A stretch of DNA of 64,000 bases from Roseiconus nitratireducens (GCF_008629675.1 NZ_VWOX01000015.1:1-64000); one strand, 5' to 3'; shown: positions 5,900 through 16,256, counted from the first letter of the stretch. Notes: generated by a model not told the origin, from the letters alone. Numbers and translations: made by a program.

Positions 5900-8779
5900 T
5901 CAGGCCAATCCTATGGACCGACCAAAATCATCGCCCATCGATCGCCCCGTATCAGCCTGTCGATGACGTCCGACCGGCTCGGACGCATCTCTTGTAGCCG
6001 CCTCGCGATTCCACCAATGCAATACGCGATCACGAAACGATCGCACCAGATGCTGACCGTGCCGCAGATAGCCTTGATCCTCGTGAGATTTGTTTTGTTC
6101 AGACCGTTCGGCTCCGGATCGCACCAACTCCGTCGCTGACAACTGCTCCCCGGACTTCTGGATCGCCCGCCGCATACGAGCCTTGTCATCGACAAACAGC
6201 GTCACGTCTTCGCTGCCTCGCGAGACCGTGACGTAGAATTGCTTTGCATTGACCGCCGGCAACGATTCGGAGCTCATCGCCGCCAATGCGACTTGACGAT
6301 CCTTTCCTTGGCTCGCATGGCTCGTCACGACGTAGCCGAGATCCAGATGGCCATAGTCCTTGTCGATCACCGTGCCACGCTCCAACACGATGTTGCCTAA
6401 TCGGTCAAATCCCTTCACCGCATCGAGCCGGCCGTTGCTAATGCGTTTCTTGCCGTCGATCGCCTTTCCACCGAGGCTAAACCGGACTTTGTCCCCGGCC
6501 GACAACTGCAATGCCTGTTCCGTGTAGACTTCGAAACGATCCGCAGCATCTAGTGGAAGCGACTTTTTCTGACCTCCGACGATCGAGATGACTTCGACTT
6601 CGTTTCCTACTGCCCCCGCGACGCGGTAGCGTTCGCTTTTTTTGAAACCACCTTTTGCGTTTTGGTGAAACTGGATGACCGCCCCTTCCTGGTCGGAGTA
6701 ATTCGCCGCTTCACGCTTTTGTGCTTCGGACAGGTTGAGCGACTTGAGCTGCACGATCGGATGCTCTTCAGCGGACAGCGATCCCATTTCCCTGAGCGAT
6801 GATCGGATTCGATCCGTCACGGATTTTGCTTCCGCGTGGGTCGGTGCCACCACAAGCGTGGAATTCCCGTTCTTTGCGTGAGAGAGATAGGTATCGGCCA
6901 GGATGGCTTCACGATCGCCGTCGCCGATCTCCCTAACTTTGCCCATCGCATCGAGCCGATCGAAACCTTCCAGCAAACCCGTCTTCCCCGATTCCTGGAC
7001 TTCATGGCCCTTGCTGATCATTTCGACGGCATCCCTGTACAATCCTCGCTGTCGCTGAATAGCGTCGACGCGGGCAATGTTCAATCCCGCTTCCTGCTCA
7101 AGCAATCGCATCGCTTCCCCGCGACGCGGCGAAGCATGCTGGCGTGTGTCACCAGAAAGGACCACGCGTGCATTCTGCGACTTGGCGATGCCAAAGACCG
7201 CATTCATCGAGCGGACGTCGAGCAGCCCTGCCTCATCGATCCAGATCACCTGACCGTCAAGTTGTGGGTGCAAGCGATCGTTTCGTATCAAGTGCTCCAC
7301 GGTTTCCGTCTGGCCAAATCCCTTCTCCCTCAGCACTTCGACCGCGCCGGTGCTCGGAGCAAACGTAAACAGCTCCTTGCCGGACTTTTTGATCGCCTCG
7401 GCAGCTTCCTGCATGAGTGACGATTTTCCGGTACCCGCCCCGCCGGTGACTGCCATGACCGTGTCTCGGCATTCTAGAACGAAGTTCACGGCGGCCTTCT
7501 GCTCGGCGTTGAGCCAATCACGGGAACACTCATAGTGATCCTCACCGATCGATTTTCGAGTACCACGACCTTCGCGTGCGAAGTCGATCATCCGTTTTTC
7601 GGCTGCCAGGACTTCGCGTGTCGTGATCAGATGCCTCTGCGTTCCATCAGCATTTATCGATCGCTCAATCACCTCGGTCGCGCTAAGGGCTTTCTCGATG
7701 CGTTCCGGTGTCATCGTCAGCCCATGCTCCAGGGCGGTCGCAACGACCTGGTGACGCTCCACCGTCGATTCACGATACAGGTGATGATCCAGGGCATATT
7801 TGACGGAGGCGGCGGCATCCTCGCGACCCGCATCTTCGGACCGCTCTCGACTTTCCAGCTTCTTAAACGCTTCACTCTCCTCGGGCGACAGGCGTGACCT
7901 CCATTCCTCACGCAGCGTTTCAACTGAAGTGCCTTTGTCCTTCTTCTCACGGGTCTTCTGACCGAGCTTCGCCTTTTCGGAAGCCGCCGAGACTCCGTTC
8001 TTGAGTGCGTACTCTTCGACCTGTTCGGTGCGTCGGCTGAATTTCTCGATCGTTTTGCGATCGACGCCATCGATCTCCCAACCGGCTTTGATCCTGCCGG
8101 ACTGCAAGTAGCGGGTATGCTTCACGTCATAACCGAGTTCATTTTTCAGCTTGTTGGCCAGCCTAGCCTCGAACTTCGCCTGCAGACTCGGACGCTGTCG
8201 CACGATTTCTTCAAATTCGCCAGCGTAGTGCTTTCCGTTGTGTTCGGTCCAATTGATGACAAACGCATGAACGTGCAAATGGGGATCCGGCTTGCCATCG
8301 ACCGGCCGCGACGTCTTGTGGAGAAAGTCGGCGTAGACCAGTTTTCCCGTTGCCGTTTTCTGTTTCGAGTTCGCGTTTTCTCCGTTTCTGACCCGTCGCT
8401 GCATGAGCGGTTCGACATCTCGGCTCATTGTTTCGTGGACGGCATCGCAAAGTGCCTGCGAAATCCTATCGTCATGGTTGATGGCCCAGGCGAGCGAGAC
8501 GCTTTTCGGCACCGAAAAGGTCAAGTCCATCCCGGGCCGGCGGTCCTTCCGGTCCCGCTGCGTCAGTCTTTCGCCGGTAAGTGGATGATTGCCTTGAAGA
8601 AGATCATTGAACTGCTGTTTCGTAACATCGCTTCCATGCCCCAGGCCAAGCAGTTCGGCACCCTGACCTCGCCATTGACCGCTGACTTCCTGACCGAGGT
8701 AGTAGTCGCCCTGGGTCAGAACCTGTTCAAAGTATTGCTGCGTCCCTGAGACGCTTTTTCCCTGTGTCGCGATGAGCAT
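5900..8779 (-). CDS. MobF-family conjugative relaxase-helicase (TrwC/TraI-like)
   Basis: The 959 residues comprise an N-terminal relaxase domain and a C-terminal RecD-like helicase. The relaxase has candidate nucleophilic tyrosines at 16, 26 and 27 and the metal-binding triad HLHVH at 167-171 in PDPHLHVHAFVINWT. The helicase has Walker A GGAGTGKS (446-453), Walker B VIWIDEAG (511-518), and near the C-terminus the VTSHASQGKDRQ and FYVTVSRG helicase motifs. This is the complete MobF layout. The protein should nick oriT, stay covalently linked to the strand and unwind it during transfer. The start ATG at 8779 has no obvious Shine-Dalgarno sequence. No coupling protein or type IV secretion gene is in the window. 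The expected oriT was not located; the 8845 palindrome and the 5297-5450 cluster are candidates for nearby control or transfer sites. Confidence 0.93.
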   Translation of the reverse strand: MLIATQGKSVSGTQQYFEQVLTQGDYYLGQEVSGQWRGQGAELLGLGHGSDVTKQQFNDLLQGNHPLTGERLTQRDRKDRRPGMDLTFSVPKSVSLAWAINHDDRISQALCDAVHETMSRDVEPLMQRRVRNGENANSKQKTATGKLVYADFLHKTSRPVDGKPDPHLHVHAFVINWTEHNGKHYAGEFEEIVRQRPSLQAKFEARLANKLKNELGYDVKHTRYLQSGRIKAGWEIDGVDRKTIEKFSRRTEQVEEYALKNGVSAASEKAKLGQKTREKKDKGTSVETLREEWRSRLSPEESEAFKKLESRERSEDAGREDAAASVKYALDHHLYRESTVERHQVVATALEHGLTMTPERIEKALSATEVIERSINADGTQRHLITTREVLAAEKRMIDFAREGRGTRKSIGEDHYECSRDWLNAEQKAAVNFVLECRDTVMAVTGGAGTGKSSLMQEAAEAIKKSGKELFTFAPSTGAVEVLREKGFGQTETVEHLIRNDRLHPQLDGQVIWIDEAGLLDVRSMNAVFGIAKSQNARVVLSGDTRQHASPRRGEAMRLLEQEAGLNIARVDAIQRQRGLYRDAVEMISKGHEVQESGKTGLLEGFDRLDAMGKVREIGDGDREAILADTYLSHAKNGNSTLVVAPTHAEAKSVTDRIRSSLREMGSLSAEEHPIVQLKSLNLSEAQKREAANYSDQEGAVIQFHQNAKGGFKKSERYRVAGAVGNEVEVISIVGGQKKSLPLDAADRFEVYTEQALQLSAGDKVRFSLGGKAIDGKKRISNGRLDAVKGFDRLGNIVLERGTVIDKDYGHLDLGYVVTSHASQGKDRQVALAAMSSESLPAVNAKQFYVTVSRGSEDVTLFVDDKARMRRAIQKSGEQLSATELVRSGAERSEQNKSHEDQGYLRHGQHLVRSFRDRVLHWWNREAATRDASEPVGRHRQADTGRSMGDDFGRSIGLA

Positions 8780-8844
8780 ACTGAACCATATAAACGACCC
8801 AGAGAAGAAGCAAACGGAGGGTCAGATTTTAGATAGGCTTGTCT

Positions 8845-8861
8845 CCTATGCACTGCATAGG
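8845..8861. promoter_or_regulatory. 17-bp palindrome upstream of the relaxase gene
   Basis: CCTATGCACTGCATAGG has perfect 8-base arms around one base and lies 66-82 bp upstream of the relaxase start. A TAGGCTTG to the left and CAAG to the right give partial further symmetry. Position and symmetry suit an operator controlling relaxase expression or part of oriT. This is inferred only from sequence. Confidence 0.5.
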
Positions 8862-8951
8862 CAAGTTCAGTGAGCCAGATTCGCGCCGGTCAATCAACGA
8901 GCCAAACGCGACATTCGAAATCCATCCACAACCGATGGTTCAACCGCAGCA

Positions 8952-11417
8952 TCACGTAGACGGATTGGTAATCGCTATCGCCTGCTCAATTGGCGTATAA
9001 AGATCGACATCTGTTCGTTCGGTTTCAATCGAGACTACCATCGAGTACTTTGCGATTCGATTTGTTTGGCCGAGATGCTTTCTTTCGCGCCACCAGCCAG
9101 TGACAGGGTAGACAGCAATCACTCCGGAGGCTGCGAGATCAGCAGCGATTCCAGACCAGACATCACAATGAATTGATCCCTTGCAGCGAAGTTGCCGGCC
9201 CCACCGCCAGTCTCGATCGTCCGATTCGGAAGGATACTCTTCATCGTTGTCACTTGCTGCTGTGATCCGCCTGAGGAACTCAGCGTCGTTGTCGGTTGGT
9301 CTTTTGACGTCAAATCGAAGTCCATGCGACTGATATCGATGTTTGCGTTTCCATCCAACGCGTCCGGGGCTTGGTTCAACGAAATACGATAGGGTAATCC
9401 TCATCGCCACCTGAGTATCTCCAAGCGAAAGCAGAACATCTTTCGGCCAAGGAAGATGATGGAGATGCATATCCTTGGTCGCATCCGTCTTATCCTCCCT
9501 AATCTGGAATGGTTGCAGTTGAGACTCAATCACCATGGTGGCCGCATTGAGAGTGCTAGCCGATGCTTTGGCAAAATTCGGTGCCCCCCACCCGAAACAA
9601 CGAAGTATTGCTTCACGGTTTCCTTCACATGTCATTCGGAGCATTTCGGGACTATGACGTGCCGAATGGACGGTGAGTGCCCGAATTGTCTCGGGTCTCA
9701 AATTTGGATACCTGGACCACAGACGTGCCATGAAACGGGCTGCCATTGCGGTAGCCCCGCTTGTATCACCTGTTGTGGTGAACAACGCACCGTCTGGGCT
9801 GATCCTGGTGGTAAGAAGTGACAAATCGTCCACGAAGTCGACATCGCCCGATTCTGGGTGCCTAGCCATATTGCCAGCTTCGAAGACAACATCCGGCTTC
9901 ACCGGCCATGATTTGTCATCCCAACTGACGGAGGTTCGACTTGCAGGCGATAAGCCGCCTGGCCTAGCAAGCGGTTGCCAGCCTGCAATGTCATCGGTGA
10001 TGATCGAGTGAAGATCGGTCATGCCGCCAATAGTCAGTGCGTTCCAGCTCTGTCCAGGATCTTCTATTCCGGACACTAGATTTCGATCGGGATATTGCGA
10101 ACGACCCGCAAGCGGAAGATTGCCAGCTGAAGCTACAATCAAGCGTCTTGAGTCATCACCGTGGAAGCTACCATCGTCATCGTAGAAAACGCCAGCCGCT
10201 AGTTGGTCAATTGACGCGGACCACGATGATGGAAATCCTTCGTCTCGCGCCGACGCGGCGAGAGTTAAGCAATAGACCCTTTGAATTTGATCTGGATTTG
10301 CAATCTCAATTCGCGAGACGGCTTGGGCTGTCAATGCTCCCCAAAGTTCTTCTTCCGTTGAGTAGGAGTGTCGGAACATTTTGACCGATTCCAAATTGTG
10401 CTCCAGAGTGAGAATTCCAGAATGTTTGAGAATGCTCGTTAGACAACCGTACAAAGCAATGCCTGCCATCTCGGTGCCATGGCCGTGACGGTCTGCAGAA
10501 TTCCATGATGGGTCGACTGAAATCGTGTTCGATTCAGCGAGTGCGTCGCGTAGCAATGGATGGGATCGATTCACACCAGTGTCGAGGTGGCATACCGTTG
10601 GTGCTGACGGGGTCGCGAACTCGATTTGTGATAGAGCGTCATCGACGATGTCGGCTTGATCGCTTGGGGGCAAAGCAAGCACCTCCCCAGCAAGCAGTTT
10701 TCCTAAGCGCAGCTCAGCCAAAACATCGAAGAGATTCTTGATGCTAGAAAGCTGACGAAAGGAAGCACGCACAAGTACGACACATCGCTCCGGAAATCGG
10801 ATTTCAGCATCGGCTACGACGACTCCAGATTGACTTGCGCGTTGGCGAAAATCCGATACGACATCTTCTGGCCCAGTCTGCGAAAGCCAAATCTCCCACC
10901 AAAGCTCGCTTTCCAAATCCGTTGGGAGAACACCGGCGTCATTCCAGAAAGTTTCAAGCGTTGCAATCCGGATACGACTAATGCTTTCGATGAGGGCTTG
11001 GTTCTTAGGGCTTCCCGATTTGGTATTCTGCGTCGCGTATTTTTCTAGTCGGCCAATGAAGTGTGTAAGTTTGCCATCGGGAACAAACACAGCCGCTCTC
11101 ATTCTTTTGTCATTGTCGACTTTCACCGCCCGAATTTCTATTCCACTTGGCCGGTAGTCCAGGCTTTCCAGTTTCAGCGGGAAATCTGGTTCACTCAGGA
11201 ATTCAATTACGCGTCCTTTCGGCTTCTGGTCGTCGGGGAGCGCGAGCACCGCCTCCTCGGCTTTTACTACCTCTCCGATATCATCAGCCAGTTGTGTCGC
11301 ATGTGGTCTGCGATCACGAGGTGGGGTAGGGAAAGTTCCAAACCGAGGCTTGTACGGGAATTTATAGTCTTCCCTTTGAGCCGTCCCCCGAGGGAACAGG
11401 TGCGGTAGGTCTGCCAT
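8952..11417 (-). CDS. ietS: IetS-like subtilisin-family (S8) serine protease
   Basis: An 821-residue protein with the complete S8 catalytic triad: Asp279 in CHLDTGVNRSHP, His313 in GHGTEMAG and Ser553 in TGDTSGATAMAA. The oxyanion Asn433 lies in VASAGN. A long N-terminal region (1-270) and a C-terminal beta-rich region flank the protease. There is no signal peptide, so it is cytoplasmic. It lies 30 bp downstream of an AAA ATPase gene on the same strand. That pair and architecture match IetA/IetS, described from an Agrobacterium Ti plasmid as an incompatibility and toxin-antitoxin-like module and later scored as an anti-phage system. The protease is expected to be the harmful effector, held in check or activated by the ATPase. 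Base composition is more AT-rich than the chromosomal part of the window. Confidence 0.85.
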   Translation of the reverse strand: MADLPHLFPRGTAQREDYKFPYKPRFGTFPTPPRDRRPHATQLADDIGEVVKAEEAVLALPDDQKPKGRVIEFLSEPDFPLKLESLDYRPSGIEIRAVKVDNDKRMRAAVFVPDGKLTHFIGRLEKYATQNTKSGSPKNQALIESISRIRIATLETFWNDAGVLPTDLESELWWEIWLSQTGPEDVVSDFRQRASQSGVVVADAEIRFPERCVVLVRASFRQLSSIKNLFDVLAELRLGKLLAGEVLALPPSDQADIVDDALSQIEFATPSAPTVCHLDTGVNRSHPLLRDALAESNTISVDPSWNSADRHGHGTEMAGIALYGCLTSILKHSGILTLEHNLESVKMFRHSYSTEEELWGALTAQAVSRIEIANPDQIQRVYCLTLAASARDEGFPSSWSASIDQLAAGVFYDDDGSFHGDDSRRLIVASAGNLPLAGRSQYPDRNLVSGIEDPGQSWNALTIGGMTDLHSIITDDIAGWQPLARPGGLSPASRTSVSWDDKSWPVKPDVVFEAGNMARHPESGDVDFVDDLSLLTTRISPDGALFTTTGDTSGATAMAARFMARLWSRYPNLRPETIRALTVHSARHSPEMLRMTCEGNREAILRCFGWGAPNFAKASASTLNAATMVIESQLQPFQIREDKTDATKDMHLHHLPWPKDVLLSLGDTQVAMRITLSYFVEPSPGRVGWKRKHRYQSHGLRFDVKRPTDNDAEFLRRITAASDNDEEYPSESDDRDWRWGRQLRCKGSIHCDVWSGIAADLAASGVIAVYPVTGWWRERKHLGQTNRIAKYSMVVSIETERTDVDLYTPIEQAIAITNPST

Positions 11418-11447
11418 TTTGATGCTGTCGATTGATCACGGTGAATG

Positions 11448-12434
11448 TCAGTCTTCGTGTGATCTGGCAGCTTGGCGTTCGCTCAAAAAATCAGCGAGCT
11501 GTGCCGACGAAACCTTTTCGCAGTCCTCAATCACACATTGCTTCGCGGCGTCGTCACATGCCCGAGCAATCTCGGCATGACTCAGCCCCTTTGCCGCTGA
11601 TTGTACCTTTTTCCACCCTACACGAGAGGGGAGAAACGCATGAAGGCGATTGCGAATGAGCATCTCAGCTTCCTGTGCTGAGGGAAGCGTGTAGCGGACG
11701 ACATCGTCAAAGCGTCGAAACAGAGCATTGTCCAGCATTCCAACAAAATTGGTGGCAGCCAAGATCAGGCTATCTGAGTTGTCTTGCTCCAAAAACTGCA
11801 AAAACGAATTGAGAACCCGCCGAACTTCCCCGACATCATTCCCAACGCCACGGTCGGCCCCGATGGCATCAAACTCATCGAAAAAATAGACGCCACGCGT
11901 AACGTTCATCGACTCAAAAAGCGTGTGTAGTTTGGCAGACGTTTCCCCCATGAACTTTGAAATCAGGCCGTGCAACTGCACGGAGAAAAGCGGCAAATGC
12001 AGCTCACCCGCCAATGCCGAAGCGGTCATGGTTTTCCCACAGCCTGGTGGACCAACCAGCAGCAGTTTTCGACGGGCGGATAATCCGTGGCTTCGAAGTT
12101 TATCCTGGTGTCGATACTCGTGGATCACTCGGGTCAGTGGCGATTGTGCCTCTTGCGACAACACCATTTCAGAGAAACGAGTTTTGGGATAGCTGGTCGC
12201 AACAAGTCCCGCCAACTCGCCGGTCGTGCGAGCGATCGGGACTGTGCCCCGATGAGCATCCTGATTTCGCCGACGTTTGGTTTCATCAACGAGGTCTCGT
12301 AGTTCCTGAGCGAGCTTCCCGTTTCCTTTTTTTGCCGAGTGCGCAGCAATTTGCAGGGCCACCGTGATGAAATGCTCATCATCACCGGCAGTGAAACTTC
12401 GTACCAACGATTTGATTTGCTGTGCAGTAGCCAC
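11448..12434 (-). CDS. ietA: IetA-like AAA+ ATPase
   Basis: This 328-residue protein has one AAA+ domain: Walker A GPPGCGKT (128-135), Walker B VYFFDEFDAIG (182-192), sensor-1 AATN and arginine-finger-like FRRFDD. The N-terminal 100 residues are helical and probably bind a partner or substrate. It is the first gene of the two-gene operon with the S8 protease, which follows after 30 bp. In IetAS systems the ATPase is the regulatory and immunity partner of the protease. Its promoter should lie in the 12435-12520 gap. Confidence in the AAA+ fold is very high; the name rests on the pairing. Confidence 0.85.
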   Translation of the reverse strand: MATAQQIKSLVRSFTAGDDEHFITVALQIAAHSAKKGNGKLAQELRDLVDETKRRRNQDAHRGTVPIARTTGELAGLVATSYPKTRFSEMVLSQEAQSPLTRVIHEYRHQDKLRSHGLSARRKLLLVGPPGCGKTMTASALAGELHLPLFSVQLHGLISKFMGETSAKLHTLFESMNVTRGVYFFDEFDAIGADRGVGNDVGEVRRVLNSFLQFLEQDNSDSLILAATNFVGMLDNALFRRFDDVVRYTLPSAQEAEMLIRNRLHAFLPSRVGWKKVQSAAKGLSHAEIARACDDAAKQCVIEDCEKVSSAQLADFLSERQAARSHED

Positions 12435-13086
12435 GACAACACGGAAACACGACGAAAAGAACCAACCCCCTACAGTTTATCCTGACTGACCAACCGGCTG
12501 GTGAGGCAGTCACCCAGTTGAAACGGACTGCCATCATCGGGGATCGACATTCTGACGCTGAAGGGCCATCTCTGTCCCAAAGATCCGGATTCTACGGACA
12601 CAAAAGGTCAATTCGCCGCAGAAAAGCTGATCGTGGCTTCCTGGCAGGGAAAACGATCGACGTCAGTACACGGGATTGCGGAACGCGAGATAAAGAAACA
12701 CGAACTAAATCTTGAGCAAAGAGCCTTTCGAGCGTCGTGGAGTCGAACCGGCCAAAAGGATCGAAGGCTCGATCGGCAGCAGCTTACCTAATCAAGAGGA
12801 CCAGAGTATGGACCGAAGGTTCGATCACAATTTGGCGATCGAAGACACATCGCGCATCGCCCGAACGCCTGTTGTCGCCCGTGTTCTCCAGAATTCACAA
12901 AGATTCGGCCTCCTCCCTCTCAGTACGATCAAACATCCCGACGGTCTCACTTCGATCACAAGTGCAACATCAAGAAGGTCGGTGACACCTTTGCCATGGA
13001 CTGTGCTTGGAAATGATATTTTGGCCTCGATCTTCAACAGTATTTGACTCTTCCTCGCGCATGGCGGCGATCACTCAGTGTGGAAC
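12435..13086. other. Intergenic region with no convincing gene
   Basis: About 650 bp between the start of ietA and the end of the PEP-CTERM gene remnant, both on the minus strand. Plus-strand open frames at 12518-12715 and 12712-13047 have no recognisable motif or convincing ribosome-binding site. I consider them chance. The ietA promoter should be at the left end. Confidence 0.5.
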
Positions 13087-14310
13087 TCAGCGGCCGTTCC
13101 TCTGCCGTCGGGTGACAAAAACAACTCCGCTGAGTATGAACAGGACGCCAACAGTACTGGGTTCAGGAATGGCGGTTACGGTTCATCGCAGCGTGCTGCT
13201 GGTTCCGCTGCTGAAAATCGATGAAGTGAAGAATCGACCGCTGTCCAAGGTGGGAAACAGGAAATTGGTCCCATTGTCTTGGATGGAATCGGCAATGATG
13301 ATGTCGAAAACCGACCCGGCTGACGGGTCGTATCCGTCGAGTAAGACGACATCTAAAGTTCCATCGAGCACGACGTCTCCGTTGACCAGTATCCGGTCAT
13401 ACTCCAGTCCCGGTTCGAGACCGGCGAGTTCGAACTCCAGCATGGACGAGGGCGCGAAGAAAAGGTCGGTATCCCATTCGACCAACGCCGGGCTGTTCCC
13501 GGGACTGAATCCACCCTCGAAAAAGATGTCACCGCCACCGGTCGCGCCGCCACTTCCGCTGAAGTCTCCGGCGAAGACGGCGACACTAGACGTGCTATCC
13601 GTCGCGCTGACTCGCAGTGTCCCGTTTTGGATGATGTCGTCGTAGAACGTTGCTTGAGCGCCGCCCGTGACGATCATTCGTCCCGTGTTATCGATGTCAC
13701 CAAGGAAGTCGGAAGTTCCGAAGCTGGTCAGCAGATCGCCTTCATTGGTCAATCCCCCGTCGAATCGCATCACTGCGTTGCGTGAAATGATCTGCCCGTT
13801 GCTGGAGACCTGAGAACCGAACGTCAGTTCGGAATGGGACGAAGTTGTGCCAATGGATTCGATTCGTCCCAGGTTGGTTACGATTCCGCCAGTGAACGAG
13901 AGGTTCTCTCCTGATGATGACGCAATCTCCCCGGATGACGAAACCTTTAAACCCGGCCCAGCAGTTATGGTCGCAATGGTGCCGTCTCCGGCGAGACGTC
14001 GATTGACCCGAATGTTGCGTGCATTCACGTTACCTCCATTACTCACGCGAATCTCGCCGTCTCCATTGATTCCCAAGACGTTGTCTTCTCCAACGGTGAC
14101 TCCGCCGTCGACGCTCAACCGACTGACCTTTCCATCGACGGAAACGAACCCGGACGATGTGGATTCGTAACCGATCACCATGTCACTGGATTGGAATAAT
14201 GCACCGTTCCCGGTCGATGAAGACGGAGCATCCAAATAGGGACGTCTTTCTCCGACGAGGTCTGAATGACCGACCCGACTACCGGCAGACTTGAATCCGC
14301 CTCGGAACAT
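13087..14310 (-). pseudogene. PEP-CTERM surface protein with in-frame stop before the sorting signal
   Basis: The open frame 13183-14310 encodes 375 residues of Gly/Ser/Asn-rich, beta-helix-like repeats. SGRFFTSSIFSSGTSSTLR ends at a TGA (13183-13185). The same frame continues after this single stop with TVTAIPEPSTVGVLFILSG and then VVFVTRRQRNGR, ending at TGA 13087-13089. That is a complete PEP-CTERM signal: a PEP motif, a hydrophobic segment and a basic tail. Normally it directs export and exosortase cleavage. A single nonsense change (for example CGA to TGA) therefore separates the passenger from its anchor. No signal peptide is seen at the 14310 start, so the 5' end is probably damaged as well, or the true start is upstream. 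Confidence 0.75.
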
Positions 14311-14336
14311 GAAACCTCAGCAAGGCGAAATCGCTC

Positions 14337-14465
14337 TCACGACGTCAACGCCATAAAGAGAAAGAAGAGGAGCGCAGCGATGGCGAACATGATCATTAGT
14401 CCTCCACAGCCAATAGAATTGTTGGGACCACTTACATCGCCAAAGAAATCAGAGTCGTCTAGCAA
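14337..14465 (-). CDS. Possible small membrane peptide
   Basis: Forty-two codons in minus frame, starting at a TTG (14465) and ending at TGA 14337-14339. The acidic head DDSDFFGDVSG is followed by GCGGLMIMFAIAALLFFLFM, a clear single membrane segment. There is no ATG or GTG in this frame upstream of the membrane part apart from the internal ATG codons at the segment itself. The frame stays open further upstream without a good start. It could be the 3' end of a degraded gene. Weak. Confidence 0.3.
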   Translation of the reverse strand: MLDDSDFFGDVSGPNNSIGCGGLMIMFAIAALLFFLFMALTS

Positions 14466-15115
14466 GGTACTGACACATTGTTGGGTGGAGCGAATGGCCG
14501 ATGGCAGTTGGGACCGTTTTTATCGTAACCGAAACAGCTGACGCGATCGCTGCTGACGAGGAGATGCTCTTTGGCGAGCTGTCTTTTCTCGCTGCTTCGA
14601 TCCCTCAGCCACTTCCTATCAGACCGATCCGAATGATCTTCCCACGCCGAAGTTGGATAAGCTGAGATCTCGTGGAAGACGGGCAAATTGCCTTCGGTCC
14701 CGAACACCGACGACGCTCCGGTGGCCGACTCCGGGTTGCTCTTCGTTAGATCATCCGGTCGATGAAACCGGAGCAGGCTGGGGATGATCGCTACGGCGCG
14801 TCGGTGTCCGGATCCTCGCGACACCGATGCTAGTTCAGCCGTGAGCTTCGAGCGTTCGGTCGATGCAACCTCGGCGCTGAAATCCGCACTTGCGTTAACG
14901 CATCAAGGACCGGCACCACGCCATAGGCTTGTCAAAGGTCTGTCCAGTTGCTGAGCCCACTTTGCCCGGAACGATCCAAGTTCAGCGACCTGACCCACGG
15001 GTCGCACGGATTGCATCAGCGACGCTTATGCCGGGTTCGCTGCAGGCCATGATTAGGCGACATTGGAACAGGAGTCATGGAGTGTCGTGGGAAGTTCTGA
15101 GAGCAACACTCACCG
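14466..15115. other. Non-coding or degraded stretch
   Basis: About 650 bp with no supported gene. A minus-strand frame (14459-14824) has unconvincing composition and no motif. This stretch and the neighbouring interrupted PEP-CTERM gene suggest gene decay at this point of the element. Confidence 0.4.
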
Positions 15116-16078
15116 TCAAGAGAATGTGTTCACATCGAGAACGACTTTGCCTCGCACGCCGCCCTGCTCAACTCGCGCGTGTGCTTTGGCCACTTGGCCA
15201 ATCGGGATTATCGAATCAACGAGTGGTCTAATCTGTCCTCTTTCGATTAACGCTCGGAGAGCATCTAACTTTGCCCGGTTCTGTTGCGTGAATACAAAGT
15301 GAATTGTTGTGTTCTTCCCCCAGTGTTCGAGCAGAGATTGCGGCTTCGGGATGTCCACTATCGTTGCCAACCGACCAGACTCGCTCATTGCTAGAGGGCT
15401 TCGCTCAATTGTGTCGCCCCCAATGGTGTCGAAAATAAAATCAACTCCTTTGCGGCTCGTTTCTCGTCGAACCACTTCAACGTAATCTTCCGACTGGTAA
15501 TCAATAACGTAGTCCGCTCCCAAGCTCCTGACGAAATCGGCGTTCTGCCCGCTGCAAGTGGCAAACACGTTGGCTCCGATCGCTTTCGCAAGCTGGATGG
15601 CGATTGAGCCGACACCGCCGGCTCCAGCATGGATAAGTATGGATTCGCCAACTTGCAGTCTGCCGCGTGTCACTAACGCCTCCCAAGCCGTGCCTCCGGT
15701 CAGGCTGAGACTTGCCGCTTCCGAATGCGAGATATTTCGAGGTTTGCGCGCAATGATCGATTCGTCTGCGACATGATATTCGGCATAGCTCCCATCACCG
15801 CCAAAAATCTGTGGCGTGTAATAGACCTCATCTCCGACCTTGAAATCTGTGACGGCTCCGCCAACATCCTCGACAACCCCTGATACGTCAGAGCCGAGGA
15901 TCGCTGGCAATCGAACAGATGCCGCGTAATCACCTCGGCGAGTTTGATAGTCGAGAGGATTAACGGAGGTTGCGAAGACTCTGATTAAGACCTGTTTCGG
16001 TTCAGGAACCGGTTTGGGAACGTCTCTTTGCTCGAAGACTTCCGTGCCTCCAAAGGTCTTTATTACCATTGCTCTCAT
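15116..16078 (-). CDS. Zinc-independent quinone oxidoreductase-like medium-chain dehydrogenase
   Basis: This 320-residue medium-chain dehydrogenase/reductase has the quinone-reductase signature. The N-terminal GroES-like domain includes [12 protein letters not shown] and [13 protein letters not shown]. The NADPH-binding Rossmann motif is [20 protein letters not shown], about residues 149-168. The catalytic-zinc cysteine and histidine ligands of alcohol dehydrogenases are absent, so an NADPH-dependent quinone or enone reductase is more likely. The start ATG is at 16078, with an in-frame alternative ATG three codons later. It is on the same strand as the amidohydrolase/monooxygenase/isochorismatase cluster, after a 178-bp gap. 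Confidence 0.85.
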   Translation of the reverse strand: MRAMVIKTFGGTEVFEQRDVPKPVPEPKQVLIRVFATSVNPLDYQTRRGDYAASVRLPAILGSDVSGVVEDVGGAVTDFKVGDEVYYTPQIFGGDGSYAEYHVADESIIARKPRNISHSEAASLSLTGGTAWEALVTRGRLQVGESILIHAGAGGVGSIAIQLAKAIGANVFATCSGQNADFVRSLGADYVIDYQSEDYVEVVRRETSRKGVDFIFDTIGGDTIERSPLAMSESGRLATIVDIPKPQSLLEHWGKNTTIHFVFTQQNRAKLDALRALIERGQIRPLVDSIIPIGQVAKAHARVEQGGVRGKVVLDVNTFS

Positions 16079-16256
16079 GAATTGCCTTCTTGTGTAGGTT
16101 TGTCGTGCAATGAAGACACACGGCTTCTGTTGGCCAACCTCGTGTCGCTCGTTTGGTCATGCAGGAACTCGATCGCTCATTTCCACCTCGATCTGCAAGT
16201 CGGAATTGAATAGAGCTTGGACACCCAAATACTTAGATTACCGATTACTCTGACCG

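Noticed and set aside
5235-5966. A 243-codon plus-strand frame across the palindromes
   Set aside because: It runs through the non-coding palindrome cluster and opposite the 5464 gene, and the palindrome copies are translated in different frames, so the DNA repeat explains the pattern.
12712-13047. Plus-strand frame of 111 codons between ietA and the PEP-CTERM gene
   Set aside because: No motif, no ribosome-binding site and composition typical of non-coding DNA here.
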